In this document: positions 8,024-15,840 of the stretch, in pieces
How the letters are laid out: each line of letters starts with the position of its first letter
Numbering within the stretch: position 1 is the stretch's first letter
Source of the DNA: Comamonadaceae bacterium
GTDB taxonomy: Bacteria > Pseudomonadota > Gammaproteobacteria > Burkholderiales > Burkholderiaceae_C
NCBI GenBank assembly: GCA_947455465.1
Contig: CANGNS010000007.1
Location: 1 to 64,000, forward strand
Length of the DNA: 64,000 nt
Direction: 5' to 3'
Made by a program: the position numbers and the translations under genes
The notes under the pieces: generated by a model
The model's input: only the letters and a program-made list of their open reading frames with translations
The model's database searches: none
What the model was told of the DNA's origin: nothing

Positions 8024-8563
8024 TCAGTCCTGGGCAGTAACTTCGAGCTTTTGCACGTCCAGGCCCAAAGCAGCCAGGCGCAGCAGCAAATCGGCGTAGG
8101 CCTTGGGCTCCATGCGGGGGGTGCGCGACAAAATCCACAAAAACTGGCGGCTGGGCTCGCTCACCGCCACCCACTGGTAGTTGTCCTCGAGCACGACCAC
8201 CCAGTAGTCGCCCCACACCGCAGGAATCAGCGACAACCAGGCCGGCGCAAAGCGCACCTGTAATTTGGGCGAGGTAGCCGACCCGATCTGGCGTGCCGCG
8301 CCAACGGCCTCGTCGATTTCGCCCGAGGCCGTTTTGCAGCGGTTGGTCACCTGCACGGTGCCGTCGCTGCGCAACACATAGTTAGCGCGGGTGTTGCTGA
8401 TGCATTTTTTCTGGAACCAATTGGGAAATTTGGCAATCTCGTACCAGGTGCCCATGTAGCGCGGCACGTCCAGCGAAGCCACGGTGGGCAGCGGCTCAGC
8501 GGCGTGCAAAGCGCCAGCGCACGCCAGGAGTCCGGCCACCCACCAGGTTTTCAAGCTGCACAT
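8024..8563 (-). CDS. Bacterial lipocalin (Blc family)
   Basis: The 179-aa protein carries the lipocalin GxW signature in YMGTWYEIAKFPNWFQKKC and the later WVVVLEDNYQWVAVSEP and LWILSRTP strands typical of Blc proteins, which bind fatty acids or lysophospholipids at the outer membrane. It starts with a signal peptide (TWWVAGLLACAGALHAA). LLAC could act as an imperfect lipobox, or signal peptidase I could cut after HAA; I cannot decide. The ATG at 8563 is supported by GGAGG 9 nt upstream, inside the 3' end of miaB, four bases from its stop, so the gene is probably co-transcribed with miaB. The longer frame to 8635 is rejected. Confidence 0.88.
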   Translation of the reverse strand: MCSLKTWWVAGLLACAGALHAAEPLPTVASLDVPRYMGTWYEIAKFPNWFQKKCISNTRANYVLRSDGTVQVTNRCKTASGEIDEAVGAARQIGSATSPKLQVRFAPAWLSLIPAVWGDYWVVVLEDNYQWVAVSEPSRQFLWILSRTPRMEPKAYADLLLRLAALGLDVQKLEVTAQD

Positions 8564-8567
8564 AGCC

Positions 8568-9899
8568 TCAGTCCTCCAGCACGACGGCCTCGCCGCGCAA
8601 CGAGTAGGTGCGCGTTTCGGTAATTCGGACATCAATCAATTGACCGATCAGGCGCGCTGGGCCAGCAAAGTTGACCACCCGGTTGCATTCAGTGCGGCCC
8701 ATCAGCTCGGTGCCGTCGCGCTTGGACGGCCCCTCGACCAGGATGCGCTGCACCGTGCCGAGCCGGCTTTCACTGATGCGGGCAATACTGGCGTTGATTT
8801 CGGCCTGCAAATGCTGCAAGCGTCCCAGCTTGACTTCGTGGGGCGTGTCATCGGCTAAATTGGCCGCCGGCGTACCCGGCCGCGGGCTGAAGATAAAGCT
8901 AAAGCTGTTGTCGAACTGCAAATCTTCAATCAGACGCATCATCTTGGCGAAATCGTCCTCGGTCTCGCCCGGAAAACCGACGATGAAATCACTGCTCAGC
9001 GCCAAGTCGGGCCGGATGGCGCGCAATTTACGCACCGTGCTTTTGTACTCCATGGCGGTATAGCCGCGCTTCATGGCCATCAGGATGCGGTCTGAGCCAT
9101 GCTGCACCGGCAAGTGCAAATGGCTGACCAGCTTGGGCAGCTTGTCATACGCCGCGATCAATGCCGGCGTGAATTCATTGGGGTGGCTGGTGGTGTAGCG
9201 CAGACGCTCGATGCCGGGGATGTCGGCCACATATTCGAGCAAGGTGGCAAAGTCGGCCATCTCGCCGCTCTGGCCCATCGGGGCGCGGTAGGCGTTGACG
9301 TTCTGGCCCAGCAGCGTAATTTCTTTGACGCCCTGGTCGGCCAGTCCGGCCACCTCGACCAGCACATCCTCAAACGGGCGGTTAATCTCTTCGCCCCGGG
9401 TGTAGGGCACGACGCAGTAGCTGCAGTATTTGGAGCAGCCCTCCATCACGCTGACAAAAGCCGAAGCACCCTCGACCTTGGCCGGTGGCAAATGGTCAAA
9501 TTTTTCGATCTCGGGAAAGCTGATATCCACCTGGGGGCGGTTTTGCACTTGCCGCTGGCGCAGCATGTCGGGCAGGCGGTGCAGGGTTTGCGGGCCAAAC
9601 ACCACGTCCACATAAGGCGCGCGGGCGATGATGCTCGCCCCTTCCTGGCTGGCCACGCATCCGCCCACACCAATTTGCGCACCTTTTTTCTTGCGCTGAC
9701 GCGCCCGGCCCAGATCCGAGAAAACCTTTTCCTGGGCTTTCTCCCGTACCGAGCAGGTGTTGAACAAGATCAGGTCCGCCTCCTCGAGGACGGCGGTTTT
9801 TTCATAGCCTTCGGCGGCGCCTAAGACGTCGGCCATCTTGTCCGAGTCGTACTCGTTCATTTGGCAGCCGAAAGTTTTGATGAAGACTTTTTTGGACAT
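8568..9899 (-). CDS. miaB: tRNA-2-methylthio-N6-dimethylallyladenosine synthase MiaB
   Basis: MiaB is a radical-SAM enzyme that adds the methylthio group to i6A37 of tRNAs reading UNN codons. The N-terminal UPF0004 domain has its cluster cysteines in [19 protein letters not shown] and GGCVAS; the radical-SAM cluster is C155, C159, C162 in [17 protein letters not shown]-terminal TRAM domain completes the 443-aa protein. The [12 protein letters not shown] form and length distinguish MiaB from RimO. The lipocalin gene follows directly on the same strand. Confidence 0.97.
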   Translation of the reverse strand: MSKKVFIKTFGCQMNEYDSDKMADVLGAAEGYEKTAVLEEADLILFNTCSVREKAQEKVFSDLGRARQRKKKGAQIGVGGCVASQEGASIIARAPYVDVVFGPQTLHRLPDMLRQRQVQNRPQVDISFPEIEKFDHLPPAKVEGASAFVSVMEGCSKYCSYCVVPYTRGEEINRPFEDVLVEVAGLADQGVKEITLLGQNVNAYRAPMGQSGEMADFATLLEYVADIPGIERLRYTTSHPNEFTPALIAAYDKLPKLVSHLHLPVQHGSDRILMAMKRGYTAMEYKSTVRKLRAIRPDLALSSDFIVGFPGETEDDFAKMMRLIEDLQFDNSFSFIFSPRPGTPAANLADDTPHEVKLGRLQHLQAEINASIARISESRLGTVQRILVEGPSKRDGTELMGRTECNRVVNFAGPARLIGQLIDVRITETRTYSLRGEAVVLED

Positions 9900-9946
9900 G
9901 GTATTTCCAGCGGATCGTGGTGTTTTCCAGAGGCTGAGGGAGAAGA

Positions 9947-9972
9947 AAAAAGGGCACTGCCGTGCCCTTTTT
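9947..9972 (-). terminator. Intrinsic terminator of tRNA-Met
   Basis: AAAAAGGGCAC (9947-9957) pairs perfectly with GTGCCCTTTTT (9962-9972) around a 4-nt loop. Read on the minus strand it starts 8 nt after the tRNA CCA end and runs into a T-tract, the form of a rho-independent terminator. The symmetric A/T flanks mean it could also work in the other direction. Confidence 0.85.
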
Positions 9973-9980
9973 CACCAATG

Positions 9981-10057
9981 TGGTGGTGATAGGTGGATTT
10001 GAACCACCGACATCAGCATTATGAATGCTGCGCTCTAACCAACTGAGCTATATCACC
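9981..10057 (-). tRNA. tRNA-Met (anticodon CAU)
   Basis: The minus strand folds as a full cloverleaf of 77 nt: acceptor GGTGATA/TATCACC, D-arm GCTC/GAGC, anticodon stem CAGCA/TGCTG around TTCATAA (anticodon CAT), T-arm GGTGG/CCACC around TTCAAAT, and an encoded CCA. The standard first base pair rules out an initiator tRNA. CAU could also be tRNA-Ile2 (lysidine-modified), but the GGTGATA acceptor stem resembles elongator Met in Burkholderiales. Confidence 0.93.
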
Positions 10058-10067
10058 GAAGGCAAGG

Positions 10068-10073
10068 ATTATA
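10068..10073 (-). promoter_or_regulatory. -10 element of the tRNA-Met promoter
   Basis: A perfect TATAAT on the minus strand lies 11 bp upstream of the tRNA 5' end, the right place for transcription to start a few bases before the tRNA. The -35 region is poor (CGGTCA at 16 bp), so only the -10 is convincing. Confidence 0.6.
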
Positions 10074-10189
10074 GCCAAACATCGCCCCCTGACCGGCGGA
10101 CGCTGCCGTCGCCAGAGTAGGCCCGGACATGGCCCGCCCAGGAGCGCCGCGCCGTTGCCATACAAATTTGCAATATTTTCATATTCTTT

Positions 10190-10220
10190 TTGATATTGAT
10201 TTAAAATTTGCCAATATCAA
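10190..10220. promoter_or_regulatory. Inverted repeat upstream of the porin/partner-switching operon
   Basis: TTGATATTG (10190-10198) and CAATATCAA (10212-10220) are perfect 9-bp arms separated by 13 bp, in a short AT-rich island 19 bp before the ATG of the outer-membrane protein. CAATAT also occurs at 10170. The spacing fits a dimeric regulator binding adjacent grooves, or a leader hairpin. No regulator can be named. Confidence 0.45.
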
Positions 10221-10238
10221 CGCGACTGAAGTGAAGCC

Positions 10239-11597
10239 ATGTGCCAAAAACATCCAAGTTTCGTGCCCGCCGCCCTCGGCGCCCTCCTCCTGAGCCATTG
10301 CCTGGCCAGTTACGGCCAAGCCGCCAACAGCACCGAAGAGACGCCCTCCAAGCTGCGCTTCTCGGGTTTTGCCACCATCGGTCTGGTCAGCAACAGCAAC
10401 CCGGATGCGGGCGTGGTCTTTTCCGGGGCGCAAACCAAGCCGGCGTTCAAAGGCCTGTCCGCCGATTTGGACTCGGTTCTGGGGCTTCAACTGGATTACG
10501 CCTTGCTCGCCGATACCTCACTGACCGTCCAAGCCGTCGCACGCGCGGGCGAAGACCTGCAGCCCAGTGTGCGCATGGCCTACCTAGAACACCGGTTTGA
10601 CACCGTCAATGCCCGCCTGGGGCGCATGCGCACCCCTTTGTTCCTGGATACCTATGCCGAAGAAATCGGTTACGCCAACCCCCTGATTCGCGGCCCCATT
10701 CCGCTGTACGGTGCGGCACCGTCACAAATCATCCACCTTGACGGGGCCAGTCTGCAGTGGCGCGTGCCCGGGGCTTTGGGGCCCGTGTTGCTAGAGGCTT
10801 ATTACGGCAATGGCCGGTTTAAATATGCGTGGTTTTCTGCGTCGGCGGTTGAGCAGGCCAATGTGATTGTCGATGACATCACCGGCATTACCCTAAGTAC
10901 TACATTGGGCAACACGACATTGCGCTTGGCGCGGACCAACCTAGGCTCTTATCGGGTGGATTCCAGTAATAACACCGAACTCAATAACGGCATCGCCGCT
11001 TTGAGCGCCGGACTGAACCGCGCCGCTGCCGCGTATGCCGCAGTGCCGGCGTTTGCGCAAAGTTTGACGGCCAAGGCGCGGGTGCTGGACAGTTTCTACG
11101 ATGCTCTGCATGCGCCCCAGCAATACACCGGCCTGGGGTTTTCGAGTAATTTTGGTCCGCTCACGGTATTGGGCGACTGGGCTACCTGGAATCTCAATAC
11201 CGAAATGCTGGGCAAGCTCAACGCCTGGCAACTCACCTTGACCTATGAAACCGCCCACGGCACACCCTATGTCTCAGTATCACAAAAAAACCGGACTTCC
11301 CCCCGAGGCGACACCAGCCAGGTGACGCCCACAGGCGTGCCGGGCATGGGCCAGCTCGATGCGGGCATCGCCGGTCTGCGCAGCGGTCTGGATCGTTTAG
11401 CGCTGTATACCGATGCATCCATGCAATCGTTCACCTTGGGCGCGCGCTGGGAACTGACCAACAATATGGCGCTCAAAGCGCAATACGACCTGCTCAGCAC
11501 GCCCAGCCCCCAGCTCACCGGCGCCTTCAAGGTGCGAAACATACCGTTTGACAACAACGTAAATCTTATTTCGGTTGCGCTTGATGTGGTTTTTTAG
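10239..11597 (+). CDS. Outer-membrane beta-barrel protein, porin-like
   Basis: The 452-aa product has a signal peptide (about residues 1-28, ending SYGQA), then alternating amphipathic strands, and ends in ISVALDVVF. A C-terminal Phe preceded by alternating hydrophobic residues is the usual assembly signal for outer-membrane barrels. Motifs such as RLGRMRTPLFLDTYAEEIGYANP resemble the porin-like DcaP/OprP-type fold, but I cannot assign a substrate. It is the first gene of an operon with a PstS-like protein and three partner-switching proteins, so it may supply or sense the same solute. The next gene's start overlaps its last codons. An AT-rich inverted repeat precedes it. Confidence 0.75.
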   Translation: MCQKHPSFVPAALGALLLSHCLASYGQAANSTEETPSKLRFSGFATIGLVSNSNPDAGVVFSGAQTKPAFKGLSADLDSVLGLQLDYALLADTSLTVQAVARAGEDLQPSVRMAYLEHRFDTVNARLGRMRTPLFLDTYAEEIGYANPLIRGPIPLYGAAPSQIIHLDGASLQWRVPGALGPVLLEAYYGNGRFKYAWFSASAVEQANVIVDDITGITLSTTLGNTTLRLARTNLGSYRVDSSNNTELNNGIAALSAGLNRAAAAYAAVPAFAQSLTAKARVLDSFYDALHAPQQYTGLGFSSNFGPLTVLGDWATWNLNTEMLGKLNAWQLTLTYETAHGTPYVSVSQKNRTSPRGDTSQVTPTGVPGMGQLDAGIAGLRSGLDRLALYTDASMQSFTLGARWELTNNMALKAQYDLLSTPSPQLTGAFKVRNIPFDNNVNLISVALDVVF

Positions 11598-12051
11598 ACG
11601 CGCAAACCTGAGAAATATCGGCCTGGCCTGCCTCCTTGCCTACGTGATGGCGCCCAGCATGTCCGATTCCTCCAATAGCGATAGCAGCGCCATGGTAGTG
11701 GTGGGGCGGCGCGACCTGGAGGCGGACAAACTGAGTGTGGAGCAGGTTGCGCGCATTTACCTCAAGCAATTGACCTCGCTGCCGGCGGGCGCCGCCGTCG
11801 AACCGGTCGACTTGCGCGAAGGCACTGCCTTGTATGTGGAGTTTTACAGCCGGGTCACCGGCAAATCACCGACACAGGTGCGGGCTTACTGGGCGCGGCA
11901 GTCCTTTAGCGGCATGGGCATACCGCCGCGCCAGCTCGCCTCCAGCGCCGAGGCGATCAAGGCAGTGCTCAAAACACCCGGGGCGATTGCGTACATCCAG
12001 AAAAAAGATCTTGAGGACGGACTCAAGGTGCTGCTGGAACTCGGCAAATAG
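11584..12051 (+). CDS. Small PstS-like periplasmic phosphate-binding-domain protein
   Basis: The 155-aa protein has an N-terminal membrane-targeting segment (IGLACLLAYVMAPSMS), then one lobe-sized domain resembling the PBP-like family of phosphate-type binding proteins: VEQVARIYLKQLTSLPAG, VEFYSRVTGKSPTQVRAYW and the TPGAIAYI motif. Full PstS proteins are about twice as long, so this is a minimal relative unlikely to feed an importer; no Pst permease is nearby. The ATG at 11584 overlaps the porin stop (11595-11597); an in-frame TTG at 11575 is less likely. Position just before a membrane phosphatase with a periplasmic domain suggests a sensory partner, which is inference. Confidence 0.75.
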   Translation: MWFFRRANLRNIGLACLLAYVMAPSMSDSSNSDSSAMVVVGRRDLEADKLSVEQVARIYLKQLTSLPAGAAVEPVDLREGTALYVEFYSRVTGKSPTQVRAYWARQSFSGMGIPPRQLASSAEAIKAVLKTPGAIAYIQKKDLEDGLKVLLELGK

Positions 12052-12069
12052 CGCCCGAAGGCTCACCCC

Positions 12070-14112
12070 ATGAAATCGATACGACTAACTCTGATGGGAC
12101 CGGCAGTTTGGTTGTCGCGCCGCATCAATTTGGCGTTGAAGTTTGGAATTGTGGGGGCATTAAGCGTACTGATCGGCATTTACATTGCGGTGCCGTTTTT
12201 TGAGCAATCCAACCGCAGTATCGCCCTGGTGGAACTGCAGGAAAAAGGGCTGCAAAGCGTATGCCAAGAAGTGCGCCTGGTCATCGAGATGGTGCTTTTG
12301 CGCAGCCGGGCACTCACCACGAGCGCGCCGTCGGCCATGAAAGGCGCCGCAGCATTGAACCCGCAAGTCGCGCGCATGGTGGCCCAGGTCCACGAAGAAG
12401 GTCGTATCAAGCTGGCGGACCGCATTGCCAAAGAATGGACCAACGTCCAAAAAATAGGCCCAGAAGAAGATAAAAGGCGGATATTTGCTGCCTACACGGC
12501 AGCCATCAATGCGCTGACGGCCGATATTCGCGAAAACGCCCGTGCGCATCGCTTCAATATCGACCCGGAGTTAGACGCCGCTTTTGACATGTTGAGCAAC
12601 CGGCTACCGTCGGTGATCGACGTGCTTGAAAAGCAGCACGACGTGCTGACCATGGATGCCATGGATATGGCCACCTTTGCCTTGACGGGCCAGGTGGCCC
12701 TGGACGAGGCCTTACCCGCTTTACGCACTGGCGTCGGTCAACTCCAAACAGCGCTGCAAACCCTAGCGAGCGATGACGGTGCCGCAAGCGCCGAAGACGG
12801 GCAGGATCGGGCCAGCGCCCTAACCCACACCTTAGACCGGCTCATTCAAGGCCTCAATCACCAGCAAGAGGCGGTCGACCAGCTAGGCGCAACGCCCCGC
12901 CTCTCTGAAGACTTTGCGCCCCACCTGGAAAAACTGTACGCGCTGGCCCAAAGCAATGTCAGCGAAGCCAAGGCCTTGATCAAGCGAACCGAGGTCGACA
13001 TCGGTGCCGTTCTTACACAGCGTAAAGAGGCCGCTGTCAGCATTCGTCAATGGTTGATTGGCGCGCTGCTGCTGGGCATTTTTGTCAATAGCTATTTATC
13101 TTATGGCTTTTACATCGGCGTTTTGAAATCGGTCAACGCGTTAACACGGGGTACCGCAGCTTTTTGTGCAGGTGATCATTCCGCACGGATTACCATTCAC
13201 AGCAAGGATGAGTTGCTGGTTTTGGGCACCAATTTCAACACCATCGCCCAAGAGGTCGAGCGCCTGATGGGCATGATTCAAAGCCAAAATCAGGCGCGAG
13301 AGCGCGACCTCAAAGTGCTGGTGGATGCCCTGGAAACCAAAAATGAAGTGCTGTACGCGGTCAACGAGCGTGTGCACGAGGAACTGAACCTGGCACGCAG
13401 CGTCCAATTGGCCATATTGCCCCAGCAATTTCCTAAGGAGGCAAGCTGGTCGGTGCATGCCTGTATGCATCCAGCGCGCGAGTTGGGCGGCGATTTTTAC
13501 GACTGCTTTGCGCTGCCCGACGGGCGCTACGGAATATTGGTGGCCGACGTATCGGGTAAAGGCGTGGGCGCTGCATTTTTTATGGCGGTCTCGCGGACGG
13601 TATTGCTCGATTCGGCGCTTGCGGTGCGCAGTCCAGCGCAAGTCCTGGCGCTGGCCAATGATCTCCTGTGCGCACGCAACCCCATGAACTTGTTTGTCAC
13701 CGCCTGTTACGGGATTTTTGACCCGCGTGAAGGCACCGTGGTGTACGCCTGCGCTGGGCATTTGCCGCCCTTGGTGCGGCACCCCCAGGGCGAAGTGGAA
13801 ACCCTGATCTCAACCAACGATATGGCGCTTGGCGTATTGCCCGAGATGCCTTACTCCGAACACTGCCTGGCGCTGGCCCCCGGCGACACCTTGCTGATGT
13901 ACACCGACGGCATTACCGAGGCATTTTCCAACGATGGCAACGCCTTTGGCGACGCACGGCTCAAAGCCTGGCTCCGTGACAGCCATCCCTATCTCGGAAC
14001 GCAGTGGATGGTTGACGATTTGGTACAAAACGTCGCCGATTTTGTGGACGGCGCTGAAGCCTCCGACGACCTGACATGTTTGTTTTTGCACCGCACCGGC
14101 TCGTCGGTCTAG
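12070..14112 (+). CDS. Membrane-bound SpoIIE/RsbU-type PP2C serine phosphatase with HAMP domain
   Basis: The 680-aa protein has TM1 at about residues 24-44, a roughly 280-residue, largely helical periplasmic region, TM2 at about 328-352, HAMP to about 404, a coiled-coil linker and a C-terminal SpoIIE-type PP2C domain (about 440-675). The metal-binding aspartates are present in GGDFYDCFALPDGR, VADVSGKG, MYTDGITEAF and DDLTCLF, so it should be active. Such phosphatases dephosphorylate the STAS antagonist of a partner-switching module; the antagonist and its kinase follow directly. The periplasmic domain has no family I recognise and is the likely input. It begins 18 bp after the PstS-like gene, so all five genes look like one transcript. 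Confidence 0.9.
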   Translation: MKSIRLTLMGPAVWLSRRINLALKFGIVGALSVLIGIYIAVPFFEQSNRSIALVELQEKGLQSVCQEVRLVIEMVLLRSRALTTSAPSAMKGAAALNPQVARMVAQVHEEGRIKLADRIAKEWTNVQKIGPEEDKRRIFAAYTAAINALTADIRENARAHRFNIDPELDAAFDMLSNRLPSVIDVLEKQHDVLTMDAMDMATFALTGQVALDEALPALRTGVGQLQTALQTLASDDGAASAEDGQDRASALTHTLDRLIQGLNHQQEAVDQLGATPRLSEDFAPHLEKLYALAQSNVSEAKALIKRTEVDIGAVLTQRKEAAVSIRQWLIGALLLGIFVNSYLSYGFYIGVLKSVNALTRGTAAFCAGDHSARITIHSKDELLVLGTNFNTIAQEVERLMGMIQSQNQARERDLKVLVDALETKNEVLYAVNERVHEELNLARSVQLAILPQQFPKEASWSVHACMHPARELGGDFYDCFALPDGRYGILVADVSGKGVGAAFFMAVSRTVLLDSALAVRSPAQVLALANDLLCARNPMNLFVTACYGIFDPREGTVVYACAGHLPPLVRHPQGEVETLISTNDMALGVLPEMPYSEHCLALAPGDTLLMYTDGITEAFSNDGNAFGDARLKAWLRDSHPYLGTQWMVDDLVQNVADFVDGAEASDDLTCLFLHRTGSSV

Positions 14113-14176
14113 TGTTTGCGACAACCTTGGTACGCATCCGACCTCGTTTTATTTCTGTATCTCTGGAGTACTGCCT

Positions 14177-14617
14177 ATGAACACCACCACCGTGGAACCG
14201 GACGGAACCCAGCTTTTGCTGGACTATGTCATGCCTTCCCAAGTCCATATGTTCGACACCTTGGCCGATATCGTGGAATGCGCCATTACTGATCGCCCCG
14301 ACATCGCGTTTTCGGCGACGATTTGCCTGGAAGAGCTGATCACCAACACCATCGAGCACGGTCTGCGCAATGCGCCTGACCACGCCATCCGGGTACGCAT
14401 CCGGCGAGGGCCCGACGCCCTGGAGATCTCGGTCAAGGACGACGCGCCTGCATTTGATCCATTCCGGGATGCGCCTTTGCCCGACCTTGAGGCCGACGTG
14501 GAGACGCGCGCGGTGGGCGGCTTGGGTCTGCACATCGTGCGCACCCTGATGGACGAGGCCTGGGCCAGCTACGACGGCACGGGCAATCTGATCACTTTAA
14601 AGAAAAAACTCAGTTAA
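14177..14617 (+). CDS. RsbW-like anti-sigma/regulatory serine kinase (HATPase)
   Basis: This 146-aa GHKL ATPase has the N-box LEELITNTIEHGL, G1-like VKDDAPAFDP and G2-like VGGLGLHIVRTLMDEA, the signature of RsbW/SpoIIAB-type kinases. These phosphorylate the STAS antagonist and sequester a target, often a sigma factor. GGAG 9 nt upstream supports the ATG at 14177. The gene sits between the phosphatase and the STAS gene, the logical order for a partner switch. No sigma factor gene is next to it, so its target could be elsewhere or not a sigma factor at all. Confidence 0.88.
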   Translation: MNTTTVEPDGTQLLLDYVMPSQVHMFDTLADIVECAITDRPDIAFSATICLEELITNTIEHGLRNAPDHAIRVRIRRGPDALEISVKDDAPAFDPFRDAPLPDLEADVETRAVGGLGLHIVRTLMDEAWASYDGTGNLITLKKKLS

Positions 14618-14674
14618 GCCGGGGGCGGCCATCGCCCGCCACTGCGCCGTTCAACTTGGAAAGAAAGCCTCTTC

Positions 14675-15022
14675 ATGAACTTTGATTACACCTTGCAAAC
14701 CATCGACGGTTTGAAACAGCTGCACCTTCGGGGTCGGCTGGACAGTGCCACCTCCATGGCGCTAGAGAAAACCATCAACACCCTGTTTGAATCCCAGCAG
14801 GACCGGGCGCTGATCGACTTTTCTGCGCTCAGCTACATCTCCAGCGCCGGTTTGCGCCTGATTTTGGTCGCCGCCAAACGCGCGCGCCAGTGCGGCGGGC
14901 GGCTGATTTTGTGCGGCCTCACACCCACGGTGCGGGAGGTTTTTGAGATCAGCGGTTTCCTCAAAATCATGGAAACTGCCGACTCCCAGCAAACCGCAGT
15001 GGCGCTCCTGCAAACCGCTTAG
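14675..15022 (+). CDS. STAS-domain anti-sigma factor antagonist (RsbV/SpoIIAA-like)
   Basis: The 115-aa protein is a single STAS domain with the switch motif [17 protein letters not shown]; the Ser in SSAG corresponds to the phosphorylated Ser of SpoIIAA/RsbV. The unphosphorylated form would bind the preceding kinase and free its target; phosphorylation would be reversed by the SpoIIE-type phosphatase. It is the last gene of the operon and its stop overlaps that of the convergent enoyl-CoA hydratase by 4 bp. Confidence 0.9.
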   Translation: MNFDYTLQTIDGLKQLHLRGRLDSATSMALEKTINTLFESQQDRALIDFSALSYISSAGLRLILVAAKRARQCGGRLILCGLTPTVREVFEISGFLKIMETADSQQTAVALLQTA

Positions 15023-15798
15023 CGGTGGGTAAACACCGGTTTCCGCTTGTGCATGAAGGCGTCCATGCCTTCTTTTTGGTCGGCGGTGGCGAACAAAGCG
15101 TGGAACAGCCGCCGCTCAAAATGCACGCCGTCGGCGAGCCCGCTTTCAAACGCACGGTTTACCGCTTCCTTGGCGGCGCGCGTAGCCATTTGTGAAAAGC
15201 TGCAAATCGTCAAGGCAGCGCCCAGGGCCTCGTCCATCAGTTTGTCCAGTGGTACCACGCGGCTGACCAGACCGGCGCGCTCGGCCTCGGCGGCGTCCAT
15301 CATGCGGGCGGTCAATGCCATATCCATGGCCTTGGCTTTGCCTACGGCGCGCGGAAGGCGCTGGGTGCCGCCCGCGCCAGGAATCACACCCAGCTTGATT
15401 TCGGGCTGGCCAAAGCGGGCGTTGTCGGCGGCGATGATGAAGTCGCACATCATGGCCAGTTCGCATCCGCCGCCCAGGGCAAAACCGCTGACAGCGGCGA
15501 TCACGGGTTTACGGATGCTACGAATAGTTTCCCAGTTGCGGCTAATGTAGTCGCCCGCGTACACATCCGCAAAGCTGTAGCCAGCCATGGCGCCAATGTC
15601 GGCGCCGGCAGCAAAGGCTTTTTCGCTGCCGGTAATGACCATACAGCCAATGGCGGGGTCGGCATCAAAGGCCAGCAGTGCATGGCCGAGTTCGTCCATC
15701 AGTTGGTCGTTGAGCGCATTGAGCTGCTGGGGCCGGTTCAGGGTCAGAATCGCCACTTTGTCGGCTTCGATGCGGGTCGTAATCAGTTCGTAGTGCAT
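15019..15798 (-). CDS. Enoyl-CoA hydratase/isomerase
   Basis: A crotonase-fold enzyme of 259 aa, most likely hydrating 2-enoyl-CoA in fatty-acid or related beta-oxidation. The oxyanion-hole segments GADIGAM and [14 protein letters not shown] and the catalytic Glu block [20 protein letters not shown] are intact, as in mitochondrial-type short-chain enoyl-CoA hydratase. No other beta-oxidation gene is adjacent, so the physiological substrate is open. The ATG at 15798 is preferred; an ATG two codons earlier and a longer frame to 15828 exist. The M61 peptidase gene lies 42 bp upstream on the same strand. Confidence 0.92.
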   Translation of the reverse strand: MHYELITTRIEADKVAILTLNRPQQLNALNDQLMDELGHALLAFDADPAIGCMVITGSEKAFAAGADIGAMAGYSFADVYAGDYISRNWETIRSIRKPVIAAVSGFALGGGCELAMMCDFIIAADNARFGQPEIKLGVIPGAGGTQRLPRAVGKAKAMDMALTARMMDAAEAERAGLVSRVVPLDKLMDEALGAALTICSFSQMATRAAKEAVNRAFESGLADGVHFERRLFHALFATADQKEGMDAFMHKRKPVFTHR

Positions 15799-15840
15799 AG
15801 TCATCTCTAGAAAATCAAAAACAGCCAAAAAACGGCCCGC

